A stretch of 51,411 nt of DNA from contig JBOEHG010000023.1 in the NCBI GenBank assembly GCA_050633825.1, positions 1 through 51,411 on the forward strand, written 5' to 3'. Within the stretch, counting starts at the first letter, position 1; every line of letters starts with the position of its first letter. Made by a program: the position numbers and the translations under genes. This stretch comes from CANLBN01 sp050633825. Its GTDB lineage: Bacteria; Pseudomonadota; Gammaproteobacteria; Pseudomonadales; Cellvibrionaceae. Shown here piece after piece: positions 1-8,042 of the stretch. The notes under the pieces are model-generated. The model was not told the origin of the DNA. It worked only from the letters and a program-made list of their open reading frames with translations, and searched no databases.

Positions 1-1294
1 TATCAAAATCAGCTTTTGTCGCACCGGCTTTAAGTGCAATGGCAAGTCCTTGAACAATCTCCCCGGCATCTGAACCCACCATATGACAGCCGATGACTTT
101 ATCCGTCTGTTGGTCAACCAATAATTTCATAAAAGTTCGTTCATCCATACCACTAAGAGTATGTTTCATATGTTTAAAATCAGATTTATAAACAGCAATT
201 GATTCAAATTTTTCTTTTGCTTCTTCTTCACTGTAACCAACCGTTCCAATATTAGGCTGAGAAAATACTGCTGTAGCAATAAAGTTATAATCCACTTTTT
301 GATGTTTCAGGTTTTGTCCATACAAGTTGCGAGCTAAAGCCATGCCTTCTGCTAGTGCAACCGGTGTTAATTGAACACGATCAATGGCATCGCCTACTGC
401 ATAAATAGAAGCTTCATCGGTTTGAAAGTCTTCGTTAACTTTAATCGCACCATTTTTGGCCAATTGAATCGCTGTATTTTCCAGGCCAATATTTTCAGTT
501 TTAGGTTTACGCCCTGTTGCATACATAATGGCATCAGTTATAACGGTTGATCCATCTGTTAAGGTCGCTAACAAAGTACCATCAGCTTGCTTTTGAATTT
601 CAGTAATATTGGTATTGAAATGCAGATTAACCCCTTTCTTACGCATTTCTTCTGCAGTGAATTCACGAATATCTTGATCAAAGCCACGTAAGAATAAGTC
701 ACCACGATAAAGTAAATGAGCTTCGCTCCCCAGGCCATTAAAGATACCTGCAAATTCGACAGCAATATAACCACCACCGACAACGATTACTCGTTTAGGG
801 AAGTTCTCTAAATAGAATACTTCATTAGAACTGATAATATGTTCTTTGCCAGGAATATCTGGCACTTGAGGCCAGCCACCAACGGCCACGAGAATGCGTT
901 CAGCAGTATAGGTTGCGTCACCGACTTGGACTGTATGGGGGTCTACAATCGACCCTCTGCCCCGAATAACTTCAACCCCGGCACCATCCAGCATACGGTC
1001 ATAAATACCATTCAGTCTTTCGATTTCTTTCGTTTTATTATCGCGCAAAACAGTCCAATCAAAGGATGTTTCACCTACTTTCCAACCAAAGCCTCTTGCG
1101 GCTTCAAAGTCTTCTGAAAAATGCGACCCATAAACAAATAATTTTTTAGGAACACAACCGACATTGACACATGTACCTCCCATATAGAGATCTTCAGCAA
1201 CGGCAACTTTTGCACCTAAACTTGCTGCTATGCGGCTTGCACGAACACCACCAGAGCCCGCGCCAATAACAAATAAATCATAATCGTAAGACAT
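1..1294 (-). CDS. gor: Glutathione-disulfide reductase, 3' end cut by the window
   Basis: NADPH-dependent flavoprotein that reduces glutathione disulfide in the cytoplasm. The protein starts MSYDYDLFVIGAGSGGVRAS, an FAD-binding GxGxxG fold, followed at about residue 40 by the redox-active pair in GGTCVNVGCVPKK, which is diagnostic of glutathione reductase among the pyridine nucleotide-disulfide oxidoreductases. The last visible part carries the dimerisation-domain stretch GCHMVGSDAGEIVQG. The gene reads off the left edge after about 431 codons; family members are about 450 residues, so roughly 20 C-terminal residues are missing, including the catalytic His-Pro motif expected there. The ATG at 1294 is preceded by AGGAATAGC, a good ribosome-binding site. 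It is divergent from the YebC-like gene. Confidence 0.95.
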   Translation of the reverse strand, partial: MSYDYDLFVIGAGSGGVRASRIAASLGAKVAVAEDLYMGGTCVNVGCVPKKLFVYGSHFSEDFEAARGFGWKVGETSFDWTVLRDNKTKEIERLNGIYDRMLDGAGVEVIRGRGSIVDPHTVQVGDATYTAERILVAVGGWPQVPDIPGKEHIISSNEVFYLENFPKRVIVVGGGYIAVEFAGIFNGLGSEAHLLYRGDLFLRGFDQDIREFTAEEMRKKGVNLHFNTNITEIQKQADGTLLATLTDGSTVITDAIMYATGRKPKTENIGLENTAIQLAKNGAIKVNEDFQTDEASIYAVGDAIDRVQLTPVALAEGMALARNLYGQNLKHQKVDYNFIATAVFSQPNIGTVGYSEEEAKEKFESIAVYKSDFKHMKHTLSGMDERTFMKLLVDQQTDKVIGCHMVGSDAGEIVQGLAIALKAGATKADFD

Positions 1295-1502
1295 TGCTAT
1301 TCCTAATAATTAGTATGTAAAAAACAGAGGGTATAATACAGCAGTGATAACAAGAATGAACAATCAAAGCTGTTAATCACGCAAATAATGGCAGCCTATA
1401 GCCACCTCTTCCTGTTAGAGACTTTAATAGACCGTCTGGACAGGGTAAAATTCGACGCTTAATTTAGTATTTTTCAGCATAAGAGTATAACGGGATAAAA
1501 TA

Positions 1503-2219
1503 ATGGGAAGAGCCTACCAAAATCGCAAAGAATCGATGGCAAAGACTTCGGATGCAAAAGCCAAGGTTTATAGTAAGTATGGCCGCGAAATCTATGTCTG
1601 CGCAAAAGCGGGGGGTATTGATCCAGATGGTAACCTAGCGCTTCGCAGCATGATAGATCGTGCAAAAAAAGACCAAGTCCCTAACCATGTGATCGAAAAG
1701 GCGCTTGATAAGGCGAAAGGTGGTGGTGGTGAAGATTTCTCCCCTGCCCGTTACGAAGGTTTTGGTCCTGGAAACTGCATGGTAATCGTTGACTGTTTAA
1801 CCGATAACCCTAACCGTACTTTTGGTGATGTCCGTCAATGTTTTACCAAAACTAAATCTAAAATTGGCACACAAGGTAGCGTTAGTCATATGTTTGATCA
1901 TAGCGCTATTCTCGTTTTTAGTGGTGATGATGAAGATAGTATTCTTGAGGCATTAATGACGGCAGATGTTGATGTCACTGATATCGAGAGTGAAAGCGGA
2001 AAAATTACGGTATTTGCTCCCCACACCGAATATTTTAAAGCAAAACAAGCATTAACGGATAGCATTGACGGTATTGACTTCGATGTCGACGAAATTCAAT
2101 TTATTCCGCAAAATACCACAGCTATAGAAGAAAGTGATCGAGAAATGTTTGATAAATTTCTCGATATGTTGAATGATTTGGATGACGTCCAAAATGTTTA
2201 TCACAGTGCAGAAATATAA
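1503..2219 (+). CDS. YebC/PmpR-family protein of the YeeN-like subgroup
   Basis: 238 aa, the length of E. coli YeeN. The N-terminus MGRAYQNRKESMAKTSDAKA replaces the MAGHSKWANI start of classical YebC, and the KVYSKYGREIY, VPNHVIEKALDKAKGG and YEGFGPGN stretches are family hallmarks, as is the C-terminal DDVQNVYH ending. YebC-family proteins are DNA-binding regulators, and members have also been implicated in helping ribosomes through proline stretches; the YeeN-like paralogues are less well characterised. The start at 1503 follows a GGGA ribosome-binding element about 7 nt upstream. It stands alone, divergent from gor and convergent with the GGDEF-EAL gene. Family certain, exact role not. 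Confidence 0.9.
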   Translation: MGRAYQNRKESMAKTSDAKAKVYSKYGREIYVCAKAGGIDPDGNLALRSMIDRAKKDQVPNHVIEKALDKAKGGGGEDFSPARYEGFGPGNCMVIVDCLTDNPNRTFGDVRQCFTKTKSKIGTQGSVSHMFDHSAILVFSGDDEDSILEALMTADVDVTDIESESGKITVFAPHTEYFKAKQALTDSIDGIDFDVDEIQFIPQNTTAIEESDREMFDKFLDMLNDLDDVQNVYHSAEI

Positions 2220-2263
2220 AGATTCAAACCCAAGGTTTTATATAAAAGCGTTTGTTAATCAGT

Positions 2264-4285
2264 TTAAGCCTCTATAACCGGCTCTTTATTTAAAAATTGA
2301 TTTTCAAACGCTTCTGCAGATAACGGTTTTCCAGTCAAATATCCCTGCAAATAATCACAGCCTTCGTAAACAAGCCAATCTCGCTGGCCTTGAGTTTCAA
2401 CACCTTCCGCTACGGTTTTTAATTGAAGTGTTTTCGCCATTGCTACAATCATTTCTAATACCGCTTTAGAACGTTGTTCACCTGATACGAAAGATCGGTC
2501 AATTTTTAATGTATCAACCGGTAGGCGTGTTAAATAAGAAAGAGAAGAATAACCTGTACCAAAATCATCAATACTAATAGTAATACCTGTTTTGCGCAGT
2601 TCACCTAAGGCTATAAAACATTCATCGAGCGCTTCCAACAATACTGTTTCTGTTATTTCAAGCTCAATAAATTCAGGGTCGACTTGATAGGTTTCTATAA
2701 TAGAAAGAACTAAGTTAACAAAGTTTTTTTCACGTAGTTGCCTTGCTGAAACATTAATCGCAATAGGGATATTGCCATAGTTTGGTTGCCATAGTTTAAT
2801 TTGCTTACATACTTGCTCTATGACCCATGCGCCGATTTCAATAATACTACCACTATCTTCAGCTATTGAAATAATATCTTCTGATGATAAGTTATTTGTG
2901 TTATTTTTCCAGCGTAATAATGCTTCACAACCGGCTAGATTACCGCTACTGGTTTCTATTTTGGGTTGAAAGTGTAGTAATAACTCATTTCGTTCAACCG
3001 CATGACTCAGTGCTATTTCAGTTTTTAATCGCGATTCAACGCGATCACTCATCTCTTTGGCAAAAAAGTGCCAGCGAGCAGTGCTTCCTTTTGCTTCATA
3101 CATGGCTAAATCAGCACAACGCATTAATGTATTGGTATCTTTTCCGTCATTGGGAAAAACCGATATACCAATACTGCCAGAGGTGATGACTTCGTGTCCC
3201 TGCAGGAAAAAAGGCTTGGATAATGCTTCTGTAATACGCTGCACCATTCTAACAACTTCGCTAATTTCTTTTGTTCCTTCTAAAACAATGAGAAATTCAT
3301 CGCCTCCTAATCGACCAACAGAATCATTATTGCGTAAAATCTCAGTCAACCTTTGTGAGGTTTCAATGAGCAGTAGATCTCCTACATCATGCCCGAGGGA
3401 ATCATTAATATTTTTAAAACGGTCCAAATCCATAAAGAGTACAGCAATTAATGTTTGATTACGCTCTGCAATCATAATGGCGCGAGATAAACGGTCAGTA
3501 ATAAGGGTACGATTAGGCCTGTTGGTCAAAGGATCTCTTGTCGCTAAGTTTCTGAGTTGCTCTTGTGTATTTGATAGCTTTTCCAGCATTTGCTGCGTGT
3601 GTTGTAATAAATAACCTAGTTCATTATTCTTGTGATGAGGTAAAACAGGTAATTTAACTGCTTGCGGACGTTCAGGATTAATATTGGCAATAGTTGTTGC
3701 TATTCGGCGTAATGGTGAGGTGACCAATTTTGCGGAAAGCCATAAGAGAATAAAGCCTATTGAAAATGCTTGTACTAAGCCGGCAATCATAATTGTGATG
3801 GCTAAAGTTAAAAAATCATTGGCAATTTGGGTAGGTTCAAGGCTGACAGATAATACACCTACTTGGCGGAGTGAACTATTTTCTTTAATAAATAGCTTTC
3901 TTTCTCCTGTAATATGATCACCAATAAAGGTTTTTGCAAACCAAGAAACAAATGCATTACTCTTTTTAAGCCCTTGTTGTTGACTGGCGAGTATGTTTTC
4001 TTCTTGATCTCTCAAAATAGCTTCTTCAACACCTGTTAATGCCATCATACTAGTAACAATATCAGTGGCGAGTTTTAAGTTTGTTGTTTGTGCAGCACTC
4101 GTTGCGCCCCCCTCAGCAGCCGTTAAAATATCTTCAGTGAGTGCAATAGCGTTATTACGCTGATCAGATAGGTTATAACTGAGATATAAGGTGCTTAATA
4201 TTAAGCCAATTAAAAAACTGGCAAACAATATAGTTACCGCTTGTGTTAACCCTATTGATTTACTCAAATACTGTAAGATTTTCAT
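2264..4285 (-). CDS. Membrane-anchored diguanylate cyclase/phosphodiesterase (GGDEF-EAL)
   Basis: 673 aa. A membrane segment at about 15-37, a periplasmic sensor region at about 38-158, a second membrane segment at about 160-185 and a HAMP-like linker precede a GGDEF domain (about 245-405) and an EAL domain (about 420-665). The cyclase signature GGDEF is intact at 327-331. An RxxD inhibitory site (R318, D321) sits five residues before it, so product feedback by c-di-GMP is likely. The EAL motif is intact at 454-456, and the DDFGTGYSSL metal/loop motif lies at about 573. Both making and breaking c-di-GMP are therefore possible; net activity cannot be told from sequence. It is followed 240 nt upstream by a small basic protein gene and then a chemoreceptor, suggesting a motility/attachment theme. 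Confidence 0.95.
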   Translation of the reverse strand: MKILQYLSKSIGLTQAVTILFASFLIGLILSTLYLSYNLSDQRNNAIALTEDILTAAEGGATSAAQTTNLKLATDIVTSMMALTGVEEAILRDQEENILASQQQGLKKSNAFVSWFAKTFIGDHITGERKLFIKENSSLRQVGVLSVSLEPTQIANDFLTLAITIMIAGLVQAFSIGFILLWLSAKLVTSPLRRIATTIANINPERPQAVKLPVLPHHKNNELGYLLQHTQQMLEKLSNTQEQLRNLATRDPLTNRPNRTLITDRLSRAIMIAERNQTLIAVLFMDLDRFKNINDSLGHDVGDLLLIETSQRLTEILRNNDSVGRLGGDEFLIVLEGTKEISEVVRMVQRITEALSKPFFLQGHEVITSGSIGISVFPNDGKDTNTLMRCADLAMYEAKGSTARWHFFAKEMSDRVESRLKTEIALSHAVERNELLLHFQPKIETSSGNLAGCEALLRWKNNTNNLSSEDIISIAEDSGSIIEIGAWVIEQVCKQIKLWQPNYGNIPIAINVSARQLREKNFVNLVLSIIETYQVDPEFIELEITETVLLEALDECFIALGELRKTGITISIDDFGTGYSSLSYLTRLPVDTLKIDRSFVSGEQRSKAVLEMIVAMAKTLQLKTVAEGVETQGQRDWLVYEGCDYLQGYLTGKPLSAEAFENQFLNKEPVIEA

Positions 4286-4293
4286 GAAGGGAT

Positions 4294-4327
4294 ATATCAG
4301 CTGATATGTACCTTATATATTTATAAG
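4294..4327. promoter_or_regulatory. Two palindromes in the leader of the GGDEF-EAL gene
   Basis: A perfect 14-bp palindrome ATATCAGCTGATAT (4294-4307) ends 8 nt before the ATG at 4285, and a 6-4-6 inverted repeat CTTATA/TATAAG follows at 4312-4327. There is no clear Shine-Dalgarno. The second repeat holds a TATAAA-like -10 on the minus strand. They could be operators or a leader hairpin; AT-rich DNA also gives such repeats by chance. Confidence 0.3.
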
Positions 4328-4495
4328 AAATACACGAGCTGCTCATTATTAATAGTCGACTAGGATAATAGCGCTTGTGAACAAGTCAGCGGGTGATAGG
4401 ATTCACACTAGTCGCTTTCTGGTCGTATTATTTAGATATCTTTTTGCTTATTTTAAGTCGTTTAGGCTATAAGCAGAGTTATTAATTTTTACCAT

Positions 4496-4523
4496 CGTAA
4501 AAATAATACTCTTCAAAAAGAGT
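4496..4523 (-). terminator. Rho-independent terminator of the small basic protein gene
   Basis: Read on the minus strand, ACTCTT-TTTG-AAGAGT (4523-4508) is followed by ATTATTTTT. It begins directly after the stop codon at 4524-4526. The stem is short (6 bp) and AT-leaning; a further TTTTTAC/GTAAAAA repeat lies just beyond (4486-4503). Confidence 0.5.
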
Positions 4524-4769
4524 CTAAACCTCAATATCAATTGATGGAATATTGGGGTCATCTCGACGATCTCGACCTGAACGCAGGTCGATTAGCGGTT
4601 TCATATTTTTTTTGCGCCGATCTTTACCGCGCCGTTTTTTTTGCTGATCAACAAATACCCGTTGAGCGTCTTTATTGATCTCTGTTCCAGCGACTGCAGC
4701 ACTCTTGGAAGTCATTTTTTTAACTTTTGGAGTGTTCACTGGAGGAGTTAATGAGTTAATGTTTATCAT
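4524..4769 (-). CDS. Small basic orphan protein with RRGKDRR and DLRSGRDRR motifs
   Basis: 81 aa, no membrane segment or signal peptide. The N-terminal half is polar with little order predicted by eye (MININSLTPPVNTPKVKK). The C-terminal half carries two Arg-rich motifs, QQKKRRGKDRRKK and LIDLRSGRDRRDD, and ends in the acidic tail SIDIEV. I know of similar Arg-motif small proteins in marine gammaproteobacteria but no assigned function. Expression signals are unusually good: a promoter at 4814-4841, a perfect AGGAGG four bases from the ATG, and a hairpin directly after the stop. This argues for a real, monocistronic, well-expressed gene. The RR..RR pattern could contact nucleic acid or a nucleotide such as c-di-GMP (PilZ proteins use RxxxR), but no PilZ fold is visible. 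Confidence 0.85.
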   Translation of the reverse strand: MININSLTPPVNTPKVKKMTSKSAAVAGTEINKDAQRVFVDQQKKRRGKDRRKKNMKPLIDLRSGRDRRDDPNIPSIDIEV

Positions 4770-4813
4770 AATTCCTCCTGTTATGGTTAATCAGGGAACA
4801 TTTACTACTAATT

Positions 4814-4841
4814 AATATAACTGATATGTTTATTTTTTCAA
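4814..4841 (-). promoter_or_regulatory. Sigma70 promoter for the small basic protein gene
   Basis: On the minus strand TTGAAA (4841-4836), 16-bp spacer, TATATT (4819-4814): five of six matches in each box. The start codon is 45 nt further at 4769, with AGGAGG just before it. The promoter overlaps only the space after the chemoreceptor stop, so the small gene need not depend on its neighbour. Confidence 0.55.
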
Positions 4842-4854
4842 CAATTTTCATCTC

Positions 4855-6540
4855 TCAAAGCCTAAGTTGATTTTGAATCTGAGATGTCAGTGTATGAAGA
4901 GAGTGCATAAACTCGTCTTCTTTTTCTAATTGAGGTAGGGGCTGATCTTCAAGCAATGTTAAAATCTGAGTCATTTGATCCCGGTTAGAGTGTAAGACTT
5001 TAACAAACGCTTCATGATTTTGTTCTGTAGCTTCAACTTTACCGAGTAAGTCAGTTAAAAATTGTTGCAATTCTTCAATAGCGGCTTCATCAACCCCATT
5101 CGCTTCTTTATCCGTAATCAATGCAACAATTTCGCCTGTCACTGATTGAAGCTCTCTTATCATCGCTTCAATATCATCTGTAGAGTTCTGTGTTTTTAAG
5201 GCTAATGCCCTTACTTCGTCAGCAACTACAGCAAAGCCTCGACCCTGATCTCCTGCCCTTGCTGCTTCAATTGCGGCATTTAATGCCAATAAATTAGTTT
5301 GCTCTGCAATTGACTTTATTACGCCTAAAATAGAAGCAATTGAATTTGTTTTTTGATTGAGTTGCGAAACTACATTTTCAGATTTGTTGATATTCTCTTG
5401 ATTTACTACCGTATTTTTTGTGATAACAGTATCATCGTTATCGACACCATTGTTTTTAGACTGTAAAACTACGCTACCGACTTTTGAATCTGGGGTTTCG
5501 TCGTTAGGTGTTGAAAAAGGCTTTATGTTGCCCTTTATAGAATGGTTAATATTAGCTAATAACTGCAATGCTTTGTCTTTTTCGGCAGCAGCATCTATTA
5601 CAGAATGATTTTCTGCTACTTTAGATTGATTTACCTCCTCTTCAATACTCCTTTTGACATTATCGAGTGGTTTATTTACTTTGCTTTCAGTTTCTTTATC
5701 TATTCTGAATTGTTTAGCAACTTCTTGAATATCTATTGCCAATAAAGAAGACTTTTCAATAGATTTCTGCAAATGAGTAATGGTATTTTTTTGTTCAATG
5801 AAGGTTTTTTGTATAGGTTTGAATTCAGGCGCTAGATTGTCATCTTCTGCGCTAGCGCTTTTTTTGCTAGCGTGTAAGTCATTATAAAAAGCAGTAAATC
5901 GTTTTTTATTTTGTAACAGGCCTACAATGCTAGTTAAACCTATAGTGAATAAGATAAGGCTATAAATTATCGGGTTGAAGCTTTCGAATACTTTATAAGT
6001 TGAAATAGTTAAACTGTTAACTTTTTTGTTTAGCTTTTTCTCTGTTGTTGTCATTAATAAGCTAAAAGATGCCAAATTACCTTTATACGCTTCTTCTCTT
6101 TGTTGCACCTGCCCACTAATAGTCGATACATCTACTGTGCCGGCAATCAAGTCACTAACAACTGACTCGCTGAGCGTCATATAGTCTTTAAATAAAACGA
6201 TATGCTCACCATAGAGTGATTTATTGTTTTCCATCGAAACTAATAAATCATCACTCATCTGCGTGGCTTCCAGTAAGTAATCAGGATCAATCTCAGTAGC
6301 ACCTATATTAAATAGTCGGTGAATATGTTCAAAATGTTGCTTATCATCAATTAATACTGTTGAATCACCCACTAAGCTTAATAATGCCGTTTGTTCGGGA
6401 TGCGGTTGCTGGCTTGTTTCTATATTGGGTTTAGCCGTATACACGAAAACCATAAATAGTCCGCCCACAACGCAAATAATAGCGATAAAGGAAAATAAAC
6501 GTGGAATAGACAGTAGGTTTTGCATATAGCTCTCTATCAT
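4855..6540 (-). CDS. Methyl-accepting chemotaxis protein
   Basis: 561 aa inner-membrane chemoreceptor. A membrane helix at about 14-36, a ligand-binding region of about 150 residues, and a second membrane helix at about 190-209 are followed by a long charged coil. The conserved hairpin tip that contacts CheA/CheW is at about 402-450 (IAEQTNLLALNAAIEAARAG, then GFAVVADEVRALA). No CheR-docking pentapeptide is present at the C-terminus (it ends QIQNQLRL), no clear HAMP domain is seen, and the stretch at about 280-390 is low in complexity, so the signalling rod is atypical. Two starts are possible: ATG at 6540 without a ribosome-binding site, or ATG at 6525 (MQNLLSIPRL) with AGAGAGC four bases upstream; the second is favoured. 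Transcription probably starts from a sigma28-like promoter at 6622-6648. Confidence 0.92.
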   Translation of the reverse strand: MIESYMQNLLSIPRLFSFIAIICVVGGLFMVFVYTAKPNIETSQQPHPEQTALLSLVGDSTVLIDDKQHFEHIHRLFNIGATEIDPDYLLEATQMSDDLLVSMENNKSLYGEHIVLFKDYMTLSESVVSDLIAGTVDVSTISGQVQQREEAYKGNLASFSLLMTTTEKKLNKKVNSLTISTYKVFESFNPIIYSLILFTIGLTSIVGLLQNKKRFTAFYNDLHASKKSASAEDDNLAPEFKPIQKTFIEQKNTITHLQKSIEKSSLLAIDIQEVAKQFRIDKETESKVNKPLDNVKRSIEEEVNQSKVAENHSVIDAAAEKDKALQLLANINHSIKGNIKPFSTPNDETPDSKVGSVVLQSKNNGVDNDDTVITKNTVVNQENINKSENVVSQLNQKTNSIASILGVIKSIAEQTNLLALNAAIEAARAGDQGRGFAVVADEVRALALKTQNSTDDIEAMIRELQSVTGEIVALITDKEANGVDEAAIEELQQFLTDLLGKVEATEQNHEAFVKVLHSNRDQMTQILTLLEDQPLPQLEKEDEFMHSLHTLTSQIQNQLRL

Positions 6541-6613
6541 TAAATGATATGTATTTAATTAGAGCTAAGGGTTTAACAATTACTTTTCATCAGTGTAATG
6601 ATTACACCCTTAG
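6527..6613 (-). promoter_or_regulatory. Structured 5' leader of the chemoreceptor mRNA
   Basis: In RNA order: CTAAGGGT (6613-6606) pairs perfectly with ACCCTTAG (6572-6565) and encloses a 7-1-7 palindrome of GTGTAAT arms (6607-6593, sharing two bases with the outer arm). Then TAGCTCT (6567-6561) pairs with AGAGCTA (6533-6527) and encloses a second 7-1-7 palindrome TATCATT/AATGATA (6549-6535) that contains the first ATG. The AGAGAGC Shine-Dalgarno of the preferred ATG at 6525 lies in the last stem. The two long stems share three bases, so they compete. This resembles a translational switch or thermosensor; function is inferred. Confidence 0.45.
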
Positions 6614-6621
6614 TAATAGTT

Positions 6622-6648
6622 ATAACGGCAGCGATGTGATTTAGTTTA
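6622..6648 (-). promoter_or_regulatory. Sigma28 (FliA)-type promoter for the chemoreceptor
   Basis: On the minus strand TAAA (6648-6645), exactly 15 bases, then GCCGTTAT (6629-6622). The FliA consensus is TAAA-N15-GCCGATAA, so the -35 is complete and the -10 matches six of eight. The expected start, 8-10 bases downstream, falls at about 6613, the first base of the structured leader. Control by the flagellar sigma factor fits a chemoreceptor. Confidence 0.6.
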
Positions 6649-6666
6649 ATTTATAAGGTCTATTAA

Positions 6667-6682
6667 TTTGACGCAGATCACG
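6667..6682. promoter_or_regulatory. CRP/Vfr-like site upstream of the chemoreceptor promoter
   Basis: Minus strand CGTGA-N6-TCAAA against the CRP consensus TGTGA-N6-TCACA: eight of ten positions. Its centre is about 61 bases upstream of the inferred start, a classical class I activator position. One site seen by eye, so tentative. Confidence 0.3.
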
Positions 6683-6706
6683 AAATAACAGCCTGAACAA
6701 TATAAG

Positions 6707-7168
6707 CTATTGATTATTATAGCCTTTTACAGGGAGCCCTTGGTCGACCCAGCCTTTACTGAACCAGCCACCAACCATCCCTTCAGTCACATCGGTAACA
6801 TTGCTAAAACCTTGTTTAATCAGGAATTTTTGTACTCGGGCACTGCGGACGCCTCCAGCACAAATTAAGGCAACGGGTTTAGTTTTATCACCATCGAGTA
6901 GATTCAATAACTGCTTGGAGAACGTGGGTATCCCACCTTTTTGGTGAATAGTAATAGGGACTGCTTGTGGTGCGACTCCTGTTTGTTGCCACTCTTCTAT
7001 TGAGCGGATATCAATCAGGGTGATTTCCCCTTTCTTGGATAATTCATGGGCCTGTTTTACTGAAATCTTACCCGCTTCAAGATCTGAAGCATTAGTTAGC
7101 GCACTAAAAAATAATAGTGTTATTACAATTAGGGTAGAAAAAGATAGCTGCTTATAAAATTGACTCAC
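6707..7168 (-). CDS. Exported rhodanese-domain protein
   Basis: 153 aa. A signal peptide is evident (hydrophobic core at about 12-26, likely cleavage after ALTNA), so the protein is probably periplasmic. The single rhodanese domain has the entry motif LIDIRSIEEW and the active-site loop CAGGVRSARV with its catalytic cysteine at about residue 109, followed by the closing GMVGGWFSKGWVDQGLPV found in sulfurtransferases. Single-domain periplasmic rhodaneses transfer sulfane sulfur to thiol acceptors, but the partner is unknown. It lies 53 bases downstream of the hydroxylase-family gene on the same strand and upstream of the chemoreceptor, from which a 165-nt regulatory gap separates it. Confidence 0.88.
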   Translation of the reverse strand: MSQFYKQLSFSTLIVITLLFFSALTNASDLEAGKISVKQAHELSKKGEITLIDIRSIEEWQQTGVAPQAVPITIHQKGGIPTFSKQLLNLLDGDKTKPVALICAGGVRSARVQKFLIKQGFSNVTDVTEGMVGGWFSKGWVDQGLPVKGYNNQ

Positions 7169-7221
7169 CGATGATTACCTCAACTTAAATGGCTTTTCAC
7201 AATAACCGCATGCCACAACAC

Positions 7222-7992
7222 TCACTTACGTAATGGCCGAAGCAATAACTGCCATAGAGGAAGTTCATGGCGTTGTTCAACACCAATAGGCATATTATTC
7301 CATCGAAGTTTTTTATTGCGTGTGTTAAATAATAGATCCCAACAACTAAAAATAGTTGCATAATTCGAGTCAGTATCTTCTTGTTTGGGGTGATGGTGTA
7401 CCCAATGTATTGAGGGGGTCACAATGATTTTTCTTAAAATAGCATCAAACTTCTTAGGAATATTAAGGTTTGAATGATTGAAGATAGTGCAAATCATCAA
7501 AATAATTTCAAATAAAATGACAGAAGAAATGGGAATAGCAAATAAAGAAATAACAAACACTCTCACCATGGCAGAGATAAAAACTTCACCAAAATGAAAA
7601 CGTAGTGCTGTTGTAGAATCTAAAAACTCATCAAGGTGATGGACTTCATGAAAGCGCCATAAAAATGGCATCCGATGACTAAAACGATGCCACCAGTAGA
7701 GAAAACAGTCGAGTAAAATAAGATCGAACAGGAAGAAGAGCGCATGTTGCATCCACTCTGGTCGCCATGAAGAAAGTTGACTCCCTAAGACAACGGTTAA
7801 GGGAATAATCAGTAATGGCGATAAAATAGCATTAATGGTAGAAATACTAAGGTTGCTACCGAGTCGCAACCACAAGCCTTTAGAGGATAGTTTTTCTGGG
7901 TAGGCCGCTGCCCTATATAAACGTTCAGCCACGAAAATTAGTATAAACCAGCTGATAACAATTGCTGCTTTATAACTAATTAATACTTCCAT
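7222..7992 (-). CDS. Sterol desaturase/fatty acid hydroxylase family membrane enzyme
   Basis: 256 aa integral membrane protein with about four hydrophobic segments. The histidine clusters of the di-iron family are all present: HRFSH at about 102-106, HEVHH at about 115-119, an intermediate NHSNLN, and HWVHHH at about 198-203. Such enzymes insert oxygen or a double bond into lipid chains using O2 and an electron donor; the substrate cannot be told here (hydroxylated fatty acid, ornithine lipid or sterol-like). It is 50 bases from the cysG stop on the same strand and 53 bases from the rhodanese start, so co-transcription is possible. The ATG at 7992 has only a weak ribosome-binding site (AGTG). 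Confidence 0.88.
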   Translation of the reverse strand: MEVLISYKAAIVISWFILIFVAERLYRAAAYPEKLSSKGLWLRLGSNLSISTINAILSPLLIIPLTVVLGSQLSSWRPEWMQHALFFLFDLILLDCFLYWWHRFSHRMPFLWRFHEVHHLDEFLDSTTALRFHFGEVFISAMVRVFVISLFAIPISSVILFEIILMICTIFNHSNLNIPKKFDAILRKIIVTPSIHWVHHHPKQEDTDSNYATIFSCWDLLFNTRNKKLRWNNMPIGVEQRHELPLWQLLLRPLRK

Positions 7993-8042
7993 AAGACACT
8001 CTGTTTAATCGTCTATGTTTTAAGGGCTAATGGTTTTAATGG

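Noticed and set aside
2220..2263. AAACC-CAA-GGTTT hairpin between the yebC-like and GGDEF-EAL genes
   Set aside because: Five-base stem with no T run on either strand; too weak to call a terminator.
3057..3458. 133-codon plus-strand frame opposite the GGDEF domain
   Set aside because: Antisense to a well-conserved domain; no recognisable protein features.
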